A stretch of DNA of 33,337 nucleotides from Deltaproteobacteria bacterium (GTDB taxonomy: Bacteria; Myxococcota_A; UBA796; GCA-2862545), in contig JAFGVK010000071.1 in assembly GCA_016938035.1 (NCBI GenBank), forward strand, positions 1 to 33,337, read 5' to 3'. The notes beneath the pieces were generated by a model that saw nothing but the letters and a program-made list of their open reading frames with translations, made no database searches and was not told the origin of the DNA. How positions within the stretch are numbered: position 1 is the stretch's first letter; the number at the start of each line of letters is the position of its first letter. This document shows, in pieces, positions 1 through 8,568 of this stretch. The position numbers were made by a program, and so were the translations under genes.

Positions 1-2
1 CC

Positions 3-1694
3 CCTGCGGGCTACGTGGCTGTGGCCGGCGACTGCGACGACGCGGACCCGCTGCGCCACCCAGACGCCGACGAGCGCTGCAACGGCGCCGACGACGACTG
101 CGACGGCGACGTCGACGAGGACCCGGTCGACGCAGAGCTCCTCTACGAGGACGCCGACGGCGACGGTCTCGGCGACCCCGCGGTCTCCGAGACGCGCTGC
201 CCCACGGACGGGTGGGTGGAGGATGATCAGGACGCGTGGCCAGGCTGCCCCGGAGCGGACGACTTCGCCGGCGGGGACGGCTCCCTCGCCGACCCCTACC
301 AGATCTGCGAGCCAGACCAACTCCAGCGGATCGAGGCGCACCTGAGCGCCCACTTCCTCCAGACCGCCGACCTCGACCTGGCGGGCATCAGCCTCGCTCC
401 CCTCGGCGCCGAGGCCCGCATCGACCTGGAGGGAGGCGGCCTGTCCGGGACCTATGACGGGGGCGGCTACGCGATCTCCAACTTCACCTACCTGGGCGAG
501 TCGGACGCCGATGACGTGCCCACCGGGCTGTTCCGGCAGCTAGAGCCCGGCGCTGTGCTCGCCGACCTGACCCTGATCGACGCGGTGGTGGCGGGCAACA
601 ACGTCGTCGGCACCGCGGTCGGGGTGTGCCGGGGCGACGTGTCCAACCTCACCCTCGACGGGGTCGACGTGACCGGCCGCGGGTCTGTGGGCGGGGCGAT
701 CGGCGAAGCGATCGAGGCGGAGCTGACTGAGCTGCACGCTCACAACGGCACCGTCTACGGCACGGCGGACGGCACCCGGGTGGGCACCGTGATGGACACC
801 GCGGTGGCTGGCCTGGTCGCGATCGCGAAGGGCGTCCACCTGACAGACTCCACGGTGGACCTCGACGTGGGCCGGGATCCCGCGGGCACCCAGATCTTCG
901 GCTGGACCTCCACCGCGGGGGCGGTCGGCTATTTTCCCTACGGCGCGGGCGTCGAGCGCTGCGAGGCGCACGGCGACGTGGACGGGTACTACTCCGCGGG
1001 GGGCTTCATCGGCTACCAGAGCCCCACGCTGATCACCGACTGCCTCGCCACCGGCGACGTCACCGGGGTGGACTCGGTCGGCGGCTTCGGCGGCTCCACC
1101 GCCGGGGGGGCCTGGGTGCGGGTCACCGCGACCGGTGACGTGGTCGCCAGCGGCATGCAGGCGGGAGGCCTGGCGGGCATCAACTGGACCACCGCGATCG
1201 ACGGTGGCGTGGCGACGGGCGACGTGACCGCGGCGGAGCGGGCGGGAGGCCTCGTCGGGCAATCACACGTCTGGAGCGACCCGCTGATCACCCACTGCGT
1301 GACCACCGGCCACGTCACCGCCACCACACAGATCGCCGGCGGGTTGGTGGGCTTCGTCGAGATCTGGGACGGGACCGCCCACAGGTACCACGACAACCTC
1401 GCCGCGGCGCAGTCGGTCACCTCCCCCGCGCAGGCCGGCGCCTTCGTGGGGCTCTTCCTCGCGGAGGGCGTGGAGCTGGCGGGTAACTATTACCTCAACA
1501 ACGGCGCGGTCCCCGCGGACCCCTCCGCCACCGCGCTCACCCCCGCCCAGGCGGCGGACCCCTCCAGCTACTCCGGCTGGGACTTCAGCGCCGACTGGAA
1601 GATCGCCACCGCGGACGCCCTCTCGCCCTACCCCACCGCCCTCCCGGTGCCCGCCTGGCGCTGCGACGGGGTGGACGTGAGCTGCGAGCCCTGA
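3..1694 (+). CDS. Secreted MopE-type metal-binding / GLUG-repeat protein, 5' partial
   Basis: The reading frame is open to the left edge (codons Pro-Ala-Gly-Tyr precede the GTG at 15), so the gene begins outside the window and the GTG is probably internal. Just inside the edge is a DCDD ... CNGADDDCDGDVDE stretch, the acidic Cys-containing motif found in tandem in Myxococcota MopE-like surface proteins and thought to bind metal. A second acidic segment (DADGDG) follows. The rest, about residues 90-540, is a repetitive beta-type region with short glycine motifs (GGAIG, GGFIG, GGFGG, GGLAG, GGLVG twice) about 30-40 residues apart. These match the GLUG motif of adhesins and IgA-peptidase-like surface proteins. 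No membrane segment is visible near the C-terminus. It ends 4 bp before the convergent rluE. Likely an exported surface or adhesive protein; the substrate is unknown. Confidence 0.8.
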   Translation, partial: PAGYVAVAGDCDDADPLRHPDADERCNGADDDCDGDVDEDPVDAELLYEDADGDGLGDPAVSETRCPTDGWVEDDQDAWPGCPGADDFAGGDGSLADPYQICEPDQLQRIEAHLSAHFLQTADLDLAGISLAPLGAEARIDLEGGGLSGTYDGGGYAISNFTYLGESDADDVPTGLFRQLEPGAVLADLTLIDAVVAGNNVVGTAVGVCRGDVSNLTLDGVDVTGRGSVGGAIGEAIEAELTELHAHNGTVYGTADGTRVGTVMDTAVAGLVAIAKGVHLTDSTVDLDVGRDPAGTQIFGWTSTAGAVGYFPYGAGVERCEAHGDVDGYYSAGGFIGYQSPTLITDCLATGDVTGVDSVGGFGGSTAGGAWVRVTATGDVVASGMQAGGLAGINWTTAIDGGVATGDVTAAERAGGLVGQSHVWSDPLITHCVTTGHVTATTQIAGGLVGFVEIWDGTAHRYHDNLAAAQSVTSPAQAGAFVGLFLAEGVELAGNYYLNNGAVPADPSATALTPAQAADPSSYSGWDFSADWKIATADALSPYPTALPVPAWRCDGVDVSCEP

Positions 1695-1698
1695 TCGC

Positions 1699-2229
1699 CT
1701 ACCCCACCACCCGCCACTCCCCCGGCTGGAGCCCCTCCAGCGTCCACGGCCCCACCTGGTAGCGCACCAGCCGCAGGGTCGGGAAGCCCACCGCGGCGGT
1801 CATGCGCCGCACCTGCCGGTTGCGCCCCTCGCGGATGCGCAGGTCGATCCACGCGGTGGGGACGGTCTTGCGGAAGCGAACGGGGGGCTCGCGCTCGGGT
1901 AGCTCCGGGGGCTCGATCCTCCGCACCACCGCGGGGAGGGTCGGCCCGTCCTTCAGCACCAGCCCCCGCCTGAGCTGGGCGAGGGCCTCCTCGTTAGGCT
2001 CCCGCTCCACCTGCGCCCAATAGCCCTTCTCCTTGCCGTAGCGAGGACTCGACAGGCGGTGCTGCAGCGCGCCGTCGTCGGTGAGCACCAGCAGCCCCTC
2101 CGAGTCCTGGTCGAGCCGCCCCGCGGGGTACACCCCCGGCACGTCCACATAGGCCGCGAGGGTGAGCCGGCCCTCCTGGTCCGTGAACTTGGTCAGCACC
2201 CCGTAGGGCTTGTAGAAGACCAGCGTCAC
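1699..2229 (-). CDS. rluE: 23S rRNA pseudouridine synthase, RluE-type (RsuA/RluB/E/F family)
   Basis: A 176-residue protein in the RsuA-like pseudouridine synthase family, without the N-terminal S4 domain, as in RluE. RluE isomerises a single uridine (U2457 in E. coli) in 23S rRNA. Visible hallmarks are the N-terminal FYKPYGVLTKFTD, the catalytic-Asp motif AGRLDQDSEGLLVLTDDG at about residues 36-53, the GPTLPAVV segment, and the C-terminal EGRNRQVRRMTAAVGFPTLR, all in the RluE order and at its usual length. The GTG start at 2229 has a GGAGG five bases upstream. It overlaps the stop of the upstream radical SAM gene (GTGA), so the two are probably translationally coupled. Family assignment is firm; the exact target uridine is by homology. 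Confidence 0.93.
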   Translation of the reverse strand: MTLVFYKPYGVLTKFTDQEGRLTLAAYVDVPGVYPAGRLDQDSEGLLVLTDDGALQHRLSSPRYGKEKGYWAQVEREPNEEALAQLRRGLVLKDGPTLPAVVRRIEPPELPEREPPVRFRKTVPTAWIDLRIREGRNRQVRRMTAAVGFPTLRLVRYQVGPWTLEGLQPGEWRVVG

Positions 2230-4031
2230 CTGCCCCTCCCCGGCGCCTTGGGGACGTAGGCCGGGCCAGGTGGCACCAGCTTGGAGGCGCCCCTGCCGAT
2301 CAGATCAGCGCGTCCCCACGCGGTGAGCGCCTCGCGCACCGCGGGCCAGGACTCGCGCTTCCAGTAGAAGAGCATGGCCCGCTGCCGCTCGCGCTCCTTG
2401 TCGGAGCGGGCCACATACACCGGCTTGCCGCTCCAGGTGTCGAAGCCGGAGTACCAGGCCGAGGTGGAGGGGGTGGAGGGGGTGGGCAGGTAGAGCTGCA
2501 CCTGCCTGGGGCGGAGGTCCTGCTCCTTCATGTAGAGGGCCAGCTCCACCGTCTCCTGTGGCCCAACGCCAGGGTGCCCGCAGAGGAAGTACGGGACCAT
2601 AAACTGCTGCTTGCCGATCCGCTTGTTGGTCTCGCGAAAGAGCTCGACAAAGCGCGTGAAGCTCTCGACCGCAGGCTTGCCCATCGCCACCAGTGACTCC
2701 AGCGCCGCGTGCTCCGGCGCCACAGAGAGCTGCCCCTGCACGTGGTGGCGGGCGAGGGTCTCGACGAAGAGCGGGTCGTCCACCGCGAGGTCGTGGCGGA
2801 TGCCCGAGTTGATGTAGACGTGCTTCACCCCGGGAGACTTGCGGAGGTCGGCGAGCAGGGACATCAGCGGGCCGTGATCGACCTTGTAGCGAGGGCAGCG
2901 GTTGGGGACGATGCAGGAGCGCCGCTTGCACTTCTTGGCGGCCTCGGGGGAGTCGCAGCCCATCCGGTACATGTTGGCGGACGGGCCGCCCACGTCGGAG
3001 ATGGTCCCGTTGAAGCCCTTGGCCTTGGCGAGGACCCGCGCCTCGCGGAGCACGCTCTCGGGGGTGCGGCTCACCACCGCGCGCCCCTGGTGGGCGGTGA
3101 GGGCGCAGAAATTGCAGCCCCCAGCGCAGCCGCGGTTGACCGTGATCGAGTCCTTCACCGAGGCCAGCGCGGGGATGGCCTTGGCGTAGGAGGGGTGGGC
3201 GAGGCGGGTCCAGGGGAGCTCGTAGACCGCGTCGAGCTCGGAGGGGCTCAGCGCCTCGGCGGGGGGGTTGCAGACCACCGCCCGCGACCCGTGCACCTGC
3301 ACCAGGCGCTTGCCGCTGAAAGGGTTCGACTCCCGCACCATCACCGCGGCGACCGTATTCATCGCGCGAGGATCGGCCTGGCAGGCCTCCAGCGAGGGGA
3401 GGGTGATCCCGTCGTCCGGGAGCCTATCCTTGGCGCCAGGGGCCCACATCACCCCAGGGAGGTCCCGGCAGGCCTCTACCCCCTTCCCCGCCGCCAGCCG
3501 GTCGGCCACCTCCACCAGGGTGCGCTCCGCCATCCCGAAGACCAGCAGATCCGCCTTGGCGTCGAGGAGGATCGAGCCGCGCAGCTTGTTAGACCAGTAG
3601 TCGAAATGGACCAGCCGGCGCAGGCTCGCCTCGATCCCGCCCAGGATCACCGGCACCCCGCCAAAGCGCCGCCGCACCAGCTGGGCGTAGATCATCGAGG
3701 CGCGGTCTGGCCGAAGCCCCGCCTCCCCGCCCGGGGAGTACGCGTCCTCGGAGCGGTACCTGCGGGCCGCGGTGTAGCGGTTCACCATCGAGTCCATATT
3801 CCCACCGGTGACGCCAAAGAAGAGGCGCGGCTTCCCAAAGACCGCCACCGACTCAGGGTCGCGCCAGTCCGGCTGGGCGATGATCCCCACCGAGTAGCCG
3901 CTGTGTTGGAGCCAGCGCCCGATCACCGACGCGCCCCAGGCGGGGTGATCGACGTAGGCGTCTCCTGAGAGGATCACGATGTCCAGGGGGCCCTGGACCT
4001 CTGCGGCCGAGATGGGGAGGAAGCGTGACAA
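2226..4031 (-). CDS. ygiQ: YgiQ-family radical SAM protein
   Basis: A 601-residue member of the YgiQ (UPF0313) radical SAM family. The N-terminal cobalamin-binding-like half contains ILSGDAYVDHP (about 20-30), GIIAQPDW (49-56) and GVTGGNMDSMVNRYTA (73-88). The radical SAM core has CAGGCNFC with cluster cysteines C302, C306 and C309. A second Cys-rich stretch (CKKRRSCIVPNRCPRY type) and the YgiQ C-terminal SPFxxGHPG/LRPRQVQ features follow. The frame stays open to a TTG at 4097, but that adds a low-complexity Gly/Arg/Pro stretch. The TTG at 4031 has AGGAG five bases upstream and begins with FLPISAAE, which aligns with FLPMS of known YgiQ proteins. The catalytic reaction of this family is not established. 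It is followed by rluE with a 4-bp overlap. Confidence 0.93.
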   Translation of the reverse strand: MSRFLPISAAEVQGPLDIVILSGDAYVDHPAWGASVIGRWLQHSGYSVGIIAQPDWRDPESVAVFGKPRLFFGVTGGNMDSMVNRYTAARRYRSEDAYSPGGEAGLRPDRASMIYAQLVRRRFGGVPVILGGIEASLRRLVHFDYWSNKLRGSILLDAKADLLVFGMAERTLVEVADRLAAGKGVEACRDLPGVMWAPGAKDRLPDDGITLPSLEACQADPRAMNTVAAVMVRESNPFSGKRLVQVHGSRAVVCNPPAEALSPSELDAVYELPWTRLAHPSYAKAIPALASVKDSITVNRGCAGGCNFCALTAHQGRAVVSRTPESVLREARVLAKAKGFNGTISDVGGPSANMYRMGCDSPEAAKKCKRRSCIVPNRCPRYKVDHGPLMSLLADLRKSPGVKHVYINSGIRHDLAVDDPLFVETLARHHVQGQLSVAPEHAALESLVAMGKPAVESFTRFVELFRETNKRIGKQQFMVPYFLCGHPGVGPQETVELALYMKEQDLRPRQVQLYLPTPSTPSTSAWYSGFDTWSGKPVYVARSDKERERQRAMLFYWKRESWPAVREALTAWGRADLIGRGASKLVPPGPAYVPKAPGRGR

Positions 4032-4036
4032 GCGGA

Positions 4037-4041
4037 CTCCT
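4037..4041 (-). promoter_or_regulatory. Shine-Dalgarno fixing the TTG start of the YgiQ gene
   Basis: Minus-strand AGGAG lies five bases before the TTG at 4031. No comparable site precedes the alternative TTG at 4097. Together with the family alignment this places the start at 4031. Confidence 0.7.
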
Positions 4042-4103
4042 GGGCCCTGTGGCCTATCCCCGCGCCTCCCCCGAGGCCCGCCCGCCCGGACTACCAAACC
4101 CGG

Positions 4104-4805
4104 CTATTCGCCCTCCGCCGCCAGCACCCAGGCCAGCACCTCGCGGTTGGGCTGGGTGGAGGAGCTCTGGGACTCGGTGGTGATGGTCGCGAAGAGGCCG
4201 ATCTTGCCCACCGCGATCCAGCGTCCCGCGAGGCGGATCTGCGAGGAGCCCGCGCCGCGCGAGCGCAGGGTGAAGCCCGCGGCCAGGTTCGCGAGGCCCT
4301 CACCGAGCCTCGCCTGGGTGGACCTGCTGGCCAGGAGCAGCGCCGCCGGCACCGCCCCGAGGAGCAGGAGCAGGAACAGGCTCAGGCTCGCCATGGTGCC
4401 GAGGGACAGGAGCACCGCCGCCAGCAGCAGCAGCTGCCGATCCCGCGCCTGATCGGTGGGAAAAGAGGCCGCGGAGCGCGAGCCGATCAGGAGCACCGCC
4501 AGCGCCAGGCCCACCTGCACCACCCCGCGGAGGAGGTAGCCGATGCCCTCGGCGAGCGGGTCGGCGTCGAAGCCCGCGGCCACCGCCATCGCCACCAGCA
4601 GGCCCGCGGCCCAGAAGCCGACGAAACCGAAGAGATCCGCCCAGGGAAGCCCCGGCCAGGGGTTCTCCTCTCCCACCACGGAGCGCATCTGCGCGCGCAG
4701 CAGCCCGCCGAACAGGAAGGGCGCGCCCACCATCACCACCGCCACGAAGGCGAACATCACGAGGTGGAGCGGGTTGAGCTCCACCGGGGCCAGCTTGAGG
4801 TCCAA
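4104..4805 (-). CDS. Four-helix integral membrane protein of unknown function
   Basis: A 233-residue protein I do not recognise. It has four clear hydrophobic segments: residues about 12-34 (HLVMFAFVAVVMVGAPFLFGGLL), 56-78, 87-108, and a leucine-rich pair of segments at about 122-158 that may be one or two helices. A soluble C-terminal part of about 75 residues follows, rich in Arg, Ser and Gly. There is no signal peptide or recognisable catalytic motif. GTG at 4811 is an alternative start, but the AGGAGG Shine-Dalgarno would then overlap the start codon; TTG at 4805 has ideal five-base spacing. It sits between hutI (about 200 bp upstream) and the YgiQ gene (72 bp downstream of its stop) on the same strand, so it may share a transcript with ygiQ-rluE. 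Confidence 0.75.
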   Translation of the reverse strand: MDLKLAPVELNPLHLVMFAFVAVVMVGAPFLFGGLLRAQMRSVVGEENPWPGLPWADLFGFVGFWAAGLLVAMAVAAGFDADPLAEGIGYLLRGVVQVGLALAVLLIGSRSAASFPTDQARDRQLLLLAAVLLSLGTMASLSLFLLLLLGAVPAALLLASRSTQARLGEGLANLAAGFTLRSRGAGSSQIRLAGRWIAVGKIGLFATITTESQSSSTQPNREVLAWVLAAEGE

Positions 4806-4810
4806 GACCA

Positions 4811-4816
4811 CCTCCT
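4811..4816 (-). promoter_or_regulatory. Shine-Dalgarno fixing a TTG start
   Basis: Minus-strand AGGAGG followed by TGGTC and then TTG at 4805. The spacing supports TTG rather than the overlapping GTG at 4811 as the start of the membrane protein gene. Confidence 0.65.
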
Positions 4817-5007
4817 AGGAGCCGAGCATACCGGACTTCGCCGGGCCTTGGCAGACACCGCGCGGGCGGCGCGGCGGCCTGCGCGCGGGCGGCGGCACGC
4901 GGGAGAGGGGGGAGGTGCGGGCGCAGCGCCTCAACCGTCAGGCACCGCCGGTGAGGACCTCGGGGCGCGCGCCGGCGCCGAGCGAGCCAGAAGCGCTAGG
5001 GCGGGGG

Positions 5008-6240
5008 TCACCGTGGCGCTCGCCACAGGATCTCTCCGTCCCGCACCACCACCTCGGCGCGATGTCCCCCGAGGCGTTGCACCAGCGACGACACCAGCGG
5101 CGGCTCGCCCAGCGGGGGGCGAACCAGGATCAGGTCGCCCGCGGCGCCCACCCCCAGGTGCCCCAGCGCTGGCCGCCCCAGGGCGAGCGCAGCGTTCCTC
5201 GTGATCCCCAGCACCGCCTCCTCCACGGTCAACCCGAGGCTCAGGCAGCCAAGGGTCGCGATGGTCCACAGGTCCGCCACGGGGGACGAGCCAGGGTTGA
5301 GGTCGGTGGCGAGGGCGATGGGCACCCCCGCGGCGCGCAGGGCCTCCACCGGCGGCGGGCTGTCGCGCAGGTAGAGCATCGCCCCGGGGAGCAGCACCGC
5401 CACCGTGCCGGCCGCGGCCATCGCCTCCACCCCGGCCTGGTCCAGCCGCTCCAGGTGATCCGCCGAGGTGGCCCCTAGCCGGGCCGCAAGGGCGGCGGCG
5501 CCGGTGTATTCCACCTGCTCGGCGTGGACCCTGGGGCGGAGCCCCGCCGCGATCCCCGCCCGCAGGATCCGCTCCGCCTCCTCCAGGGTGAAGGCCCCGC
5601 GATCGACGTACACGTCGATAAAGTCGGCCAAGCCCACCACCGCGGGGAGCTGCTCCGCGATGATGTGCTCCACATAGGCCTCACGGCGCCCGCGGTACTC
5701 CAGCGGCACGGCGTGGGCGCCCAGGAAGGTGGTGAGCACCCGCACCCCCACCGCCTCTCCAGCGGCCCGCGCGACCCGGAGCATCTTGGCCTCACTGACG
5801 GGATCCAGGCCGTAGCCGCTCTTGATCTCCACCGTGGTGATCCCCTGGGCTAGCGCGCGCCTCAGGCGATCCTCGGCCAGCGCCCGCAGCTCCCCCTCCC
5901 CAGCGGCCCTGGTGGCGCGCACCGTCGACAGTATCCCCCCACCCGCCTCTAAGATCTCGGAGTAGTGCGCCCCTCCCAGCCGCTGCTCGAACTCCGCCGC
6001 CCTGCTCCCGGCCCACACCATGTGGGTGTGGGCGTCGACCAGGCCGGGTAGCCCGATCATCCCGCTACAATCGACAACCTGCGCGGCGTCAGGGGCGTCC
6101 CGGTCCGCCCCCACCCAGGCGACCCGCCCGCCGATCAGACCCAGGGCTGCCCCCTCGATCCGGCCCAGCGGACCCCCACCCAGGTCGGGCTGCATGGTGA
6201 AAAGGTTGTCGATTCGGCGAAAAAGCAGGTCCACGGTCAT
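5008..6240 (-). CDS. hutI: Imidazolonepropionase
   Basis: A 410-residue amidohydrolase that hydrolyses 4-imidazolone-5-propionate to N-formimino-L-glutamate, the third step of histidine degradation, in the cytoplasm. It is full length and carries the HutI signature residues: metal-binding DAHTHMVWAGSR (H71, H73), EIKSGYGL (139-145), FLGAHAVP (172-179, with H176), HAEQ (H239, E241), GATSADHLE (H262) and ATDLNPGSSP (D313). The ATG start at 6240 has AGGA about six bases upstream. No hutH, hutU or other histidine-utilisation gene is in the window, so the rest of the pathway must be elsewhere. A divergent lipoprotein gene begins 86 bp away, so their promoters share a short intergenic space. Confidence 0.95.
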   Translation of the reverse strand: MTVDLLFRRIDNLFTMQPDLGGGPLGRIEGAALGLIGGRVAWVGADRDAPDAAQVVDCSGMIGLPGLVDAHTHMVWAGSRAAEFEQRLGGAHYSEILEAGGGILSTVRATRAAGEGELRALAEDRLRRALAQGITTVEIKSGYGLDPVSEAKMLRVARAAGEAVGVRVLTTFLGAHAVPLEYRGRREAYVEHIIAEQLPAVVGLADFIDVYVDRGAFTLEEAERILRAGIAAGLRPRVHAEQVEYTGAAALAARLGATSADHLERLDQAGVEAMAAAGTVAVLLPGAMLYLRDSPPPVEALRAAGVPIALATDLNPGSSPVADLWTIATLGCLSLGLTVEEAVLGITRNAALALGRPALGHLGVGAAGDLILVRPPLGEPPLVSSLVQRLGGHRAEVVVRDGEILWRAPR

Positions 6241-6326
6241 AGGCTTTCCTTGCGGGTCTGAGACAACTCAGGCTATCAGCCCCTGAATACTCTCCTTCCT
6301 CATCGGTGAACACCTCGGAGATCCCC

Positions 6327-7232
<906 letters not shown>

Positions 7233-7242
7233 GAGTCATCGA

Positions 7243-7773
7243 ATGGGGCGGCTCCTCGCACTGCTCGCGCTGAGCCTCCCCGCGGTGGGGTGGGCTCAGT
7301 CTTTCCCCGACCGCGGGGCGGACGTCCCCAACCCGTATAACTACGAGACCAACCCCACCTGGTCCCCTCCGCCCGCCGAGGGCTTCAGAGCGCTCTACGT
7401 GGACGCGGCCGCCTTCATCGGCCAGCTGCGACCCGCCGCGCCTGTGACGCCCGGCCCGGTTCCCGTCACCCCCGAGCGTGACGGGATGCCGGTGGTCGCG
7501 GGCCCAGGTGATCCCACCAGGGTCACCAGCCTCCCCATCCCCAAGCCCCAGCTGATGAGCCCGCCTCGGGGAGATCTCCTGCTGATCAACGCCGCCTCTG
7601 GCTGGGCGGAGGTGCAGATCAACGGCGCTCGCCTGGGCACCCTCGGCCCCCTCGCCCAGGGTGCGCTGCACCAGATCCCCACTGGAACCTACACCGTGCG
7701 CTACACCCTCACCAGCGGCTACGCCTGGGAGGAGCAGATCGAGACCTGCGGACGCTGCGCCCCCCCGCGCTGA
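7243..7773 (+). CDS. Secreted protein of an unrecognised tandem family (copy 1)
   Basis: A 176-residue protein with an N-terminal signal peptide (LLALLALSLPAVGWAQ, cleavage probably after Ala18). The mature N-terminus has FPDRGA followed by PNPYNYETNPTW, nearly identical in the next gene. A proline-rich spacer (about 60-100) leads to a C-terminal domain of about 75 residues (LLLINAASGWAEVQINGARLGTLGPLAQGALHQIPTG type). Its GxxxV-I-NGxxxGxxxPL pattern and short beta strands resemble PEGA-like domains. It ends with a CGRC pair, matched by CADC in the paralogue. ATG at 7243 has GGAG seven bases upstream, overlapping the stop of the preceding lipoprotein. No enzyme motif is visible. Function unknown. 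Confidence 0.8.
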   Translation: MGRLLALLALSLPAVGWAQSFPDRGADVPNPYNYETNPTWSPPPAEGFRALYVDAAAFIGQLRPAAPVTPGPVPVTPERDGMPVVAGPGDPTRVTSLPIPKPQLMSPPRGDLLLINAASGWAEVQINGARLGTLGPLAQGALHQIPTGTYTVRYTLTSGYAWEEQIETCGRCAPPR

Positions 7774-7798
7774 ATCGCGCCTCAGCGCAGGTCCGGCT

Positions 7799-7826
7799 TT
7801 GCCCCGCGCACCGTTTCGTGTTTACT
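7799..7826 (+). promoter_or_regulatory. Possible promoter of the second tandem secreted gene
   Basis: TTGCCC and TTTACT separated by 16 bases, about 65 bases before the ATG at 7891. Each hexamer matches the sigma-70 consensus at 4 of 6 positions. It is in the 117-bp gap between the two paralogues, so the second copy may be transcribed separately. Confidence 0.25.
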
Positions 7827-7890
7827 GAGCAGCCTCTCGCTCCACCTCTGGAGCGATGCCCCCAGGGCCCACCCCTCTCTCGAGGTCTTT

Positions 7891-8397
7891 ATGCACATCC
7901 TCCCCTCCCTCTTCCTCGCCCTGTCCGGGCCCGCCACCGCGGACGAGCTCCCCACCACCGATGCGCCCGTTGAGCTCATCGCGGAGGACCTCGACACAGA
8001 GGCGGCAGAGGTGGCTCCCGTGCTGTTCCCCGACCGGGGCGCGGCAGTCCCCAACCCCTATAACTACGAGACCAACCCCACCTGGACCACGCCCCCCATC
8101 GAGGGGATGCGCAAGCTCGAGGTGGAGCCCGCCGCCTTCATCGGCAGCCTGAGCCCCGCGTGCGACGGCGGCGAGGGCCAGGGCAACCTGGTGCTGGTCA
8201 ACCAGTCCTCGGGCTGGGCCTACGTGGACATCAACGGCACCCGCGTCGGGCAGATGGGGCCCCTCGCCCGCGCCACGGTGTACGGCGTCGCGGCGGGGAC
8301 CTACAAGGTCACCTATAAGCTGACCTCGGACTACACCTGGACCGCCAAGGTGGCGACCTGCGCCGACTGCACCGCCGAGACCTGGACCGCTCAGTAG
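7891..8397 (+). CDS. Secreted protein of an unrecognised tandem family (copy 2)
   Basis: A 168-residue paralogue of the preceding gene. It has an N-terminal signal peptide (LPSLFLALSGPATA), an acidic spacer of about 25 residues not found in copy 1, and then the same FPDRGA and PNPYNYETNPTW motifs. The C-terminal PEGA-like domain follows (LVLVNQSSGWAYVDINGTRVGQMGPLA type) with a final CADC. Copy 1 instead has the extra length between the N-motif and the C-domain. GAGG five bases before ATG at 7891 supports the start. The strict conservation of the N-motif compared with the divergent spacers suggests it is a functional binding or docking segment. This is inference; no named family is recognised. 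Confidence 0.8.
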   Translation: MHILPSLFLALSGPATADELPTTDAPVELIAEDLDTEAAEVAPVLFPDRGAAVPNPYNYETNPTWTTPPIEGMRKLEVEPAAFIGSLSPACDGGEGQGNLVLVNQSSGWAYVDINGTRVGQMGPLARATVYGVAAGTYKVTYKLTSDYTWTAKVATCADCTAETWTAQ

Positions 8398-8502
8398 GCA
8401 CCTTGCCGGGGCCGCGCAGGCTCGGTCGACGCCCCTGGGAGCGCCGGCTGGTCTGGACAGGGACGCTGGGATCGCCCCCGCGGTGGTGTTGTGCCGCGCG
8501 GC

Positions 8503-8527
8503 GTCCAGGGGGCGGAGCCCTCTGGAC
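8503..8527. repeat. REP-like hairpin between convergent genes
   Basis: An 11-bp inverted repeat with a three-base loop (GGA). All pairs are complementary except one internal G-T. It lies in the 171-bp gap between the plus-strand secreted gene and the minus-strand FG-GAP gene, where it could end transcription from either side, although no T-tract follows. The inner GGGGGC-NNN-GCCCTC core, with the G-T at the same position, occurs again at 32804-32818. Confidence 0.6.
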
Positions 8528-8568
8528 TGCACGGGCTCCCAGGTCGTGCCCCCGGGTGCCAGACGCCC

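Noticed and set aside
2709..3968. Long plus-strand open frame of 419 codons
   Set aside because: Fully antisense to the clear YgiQ gene, with a His/Arg/Gly-rich translation and no domain.
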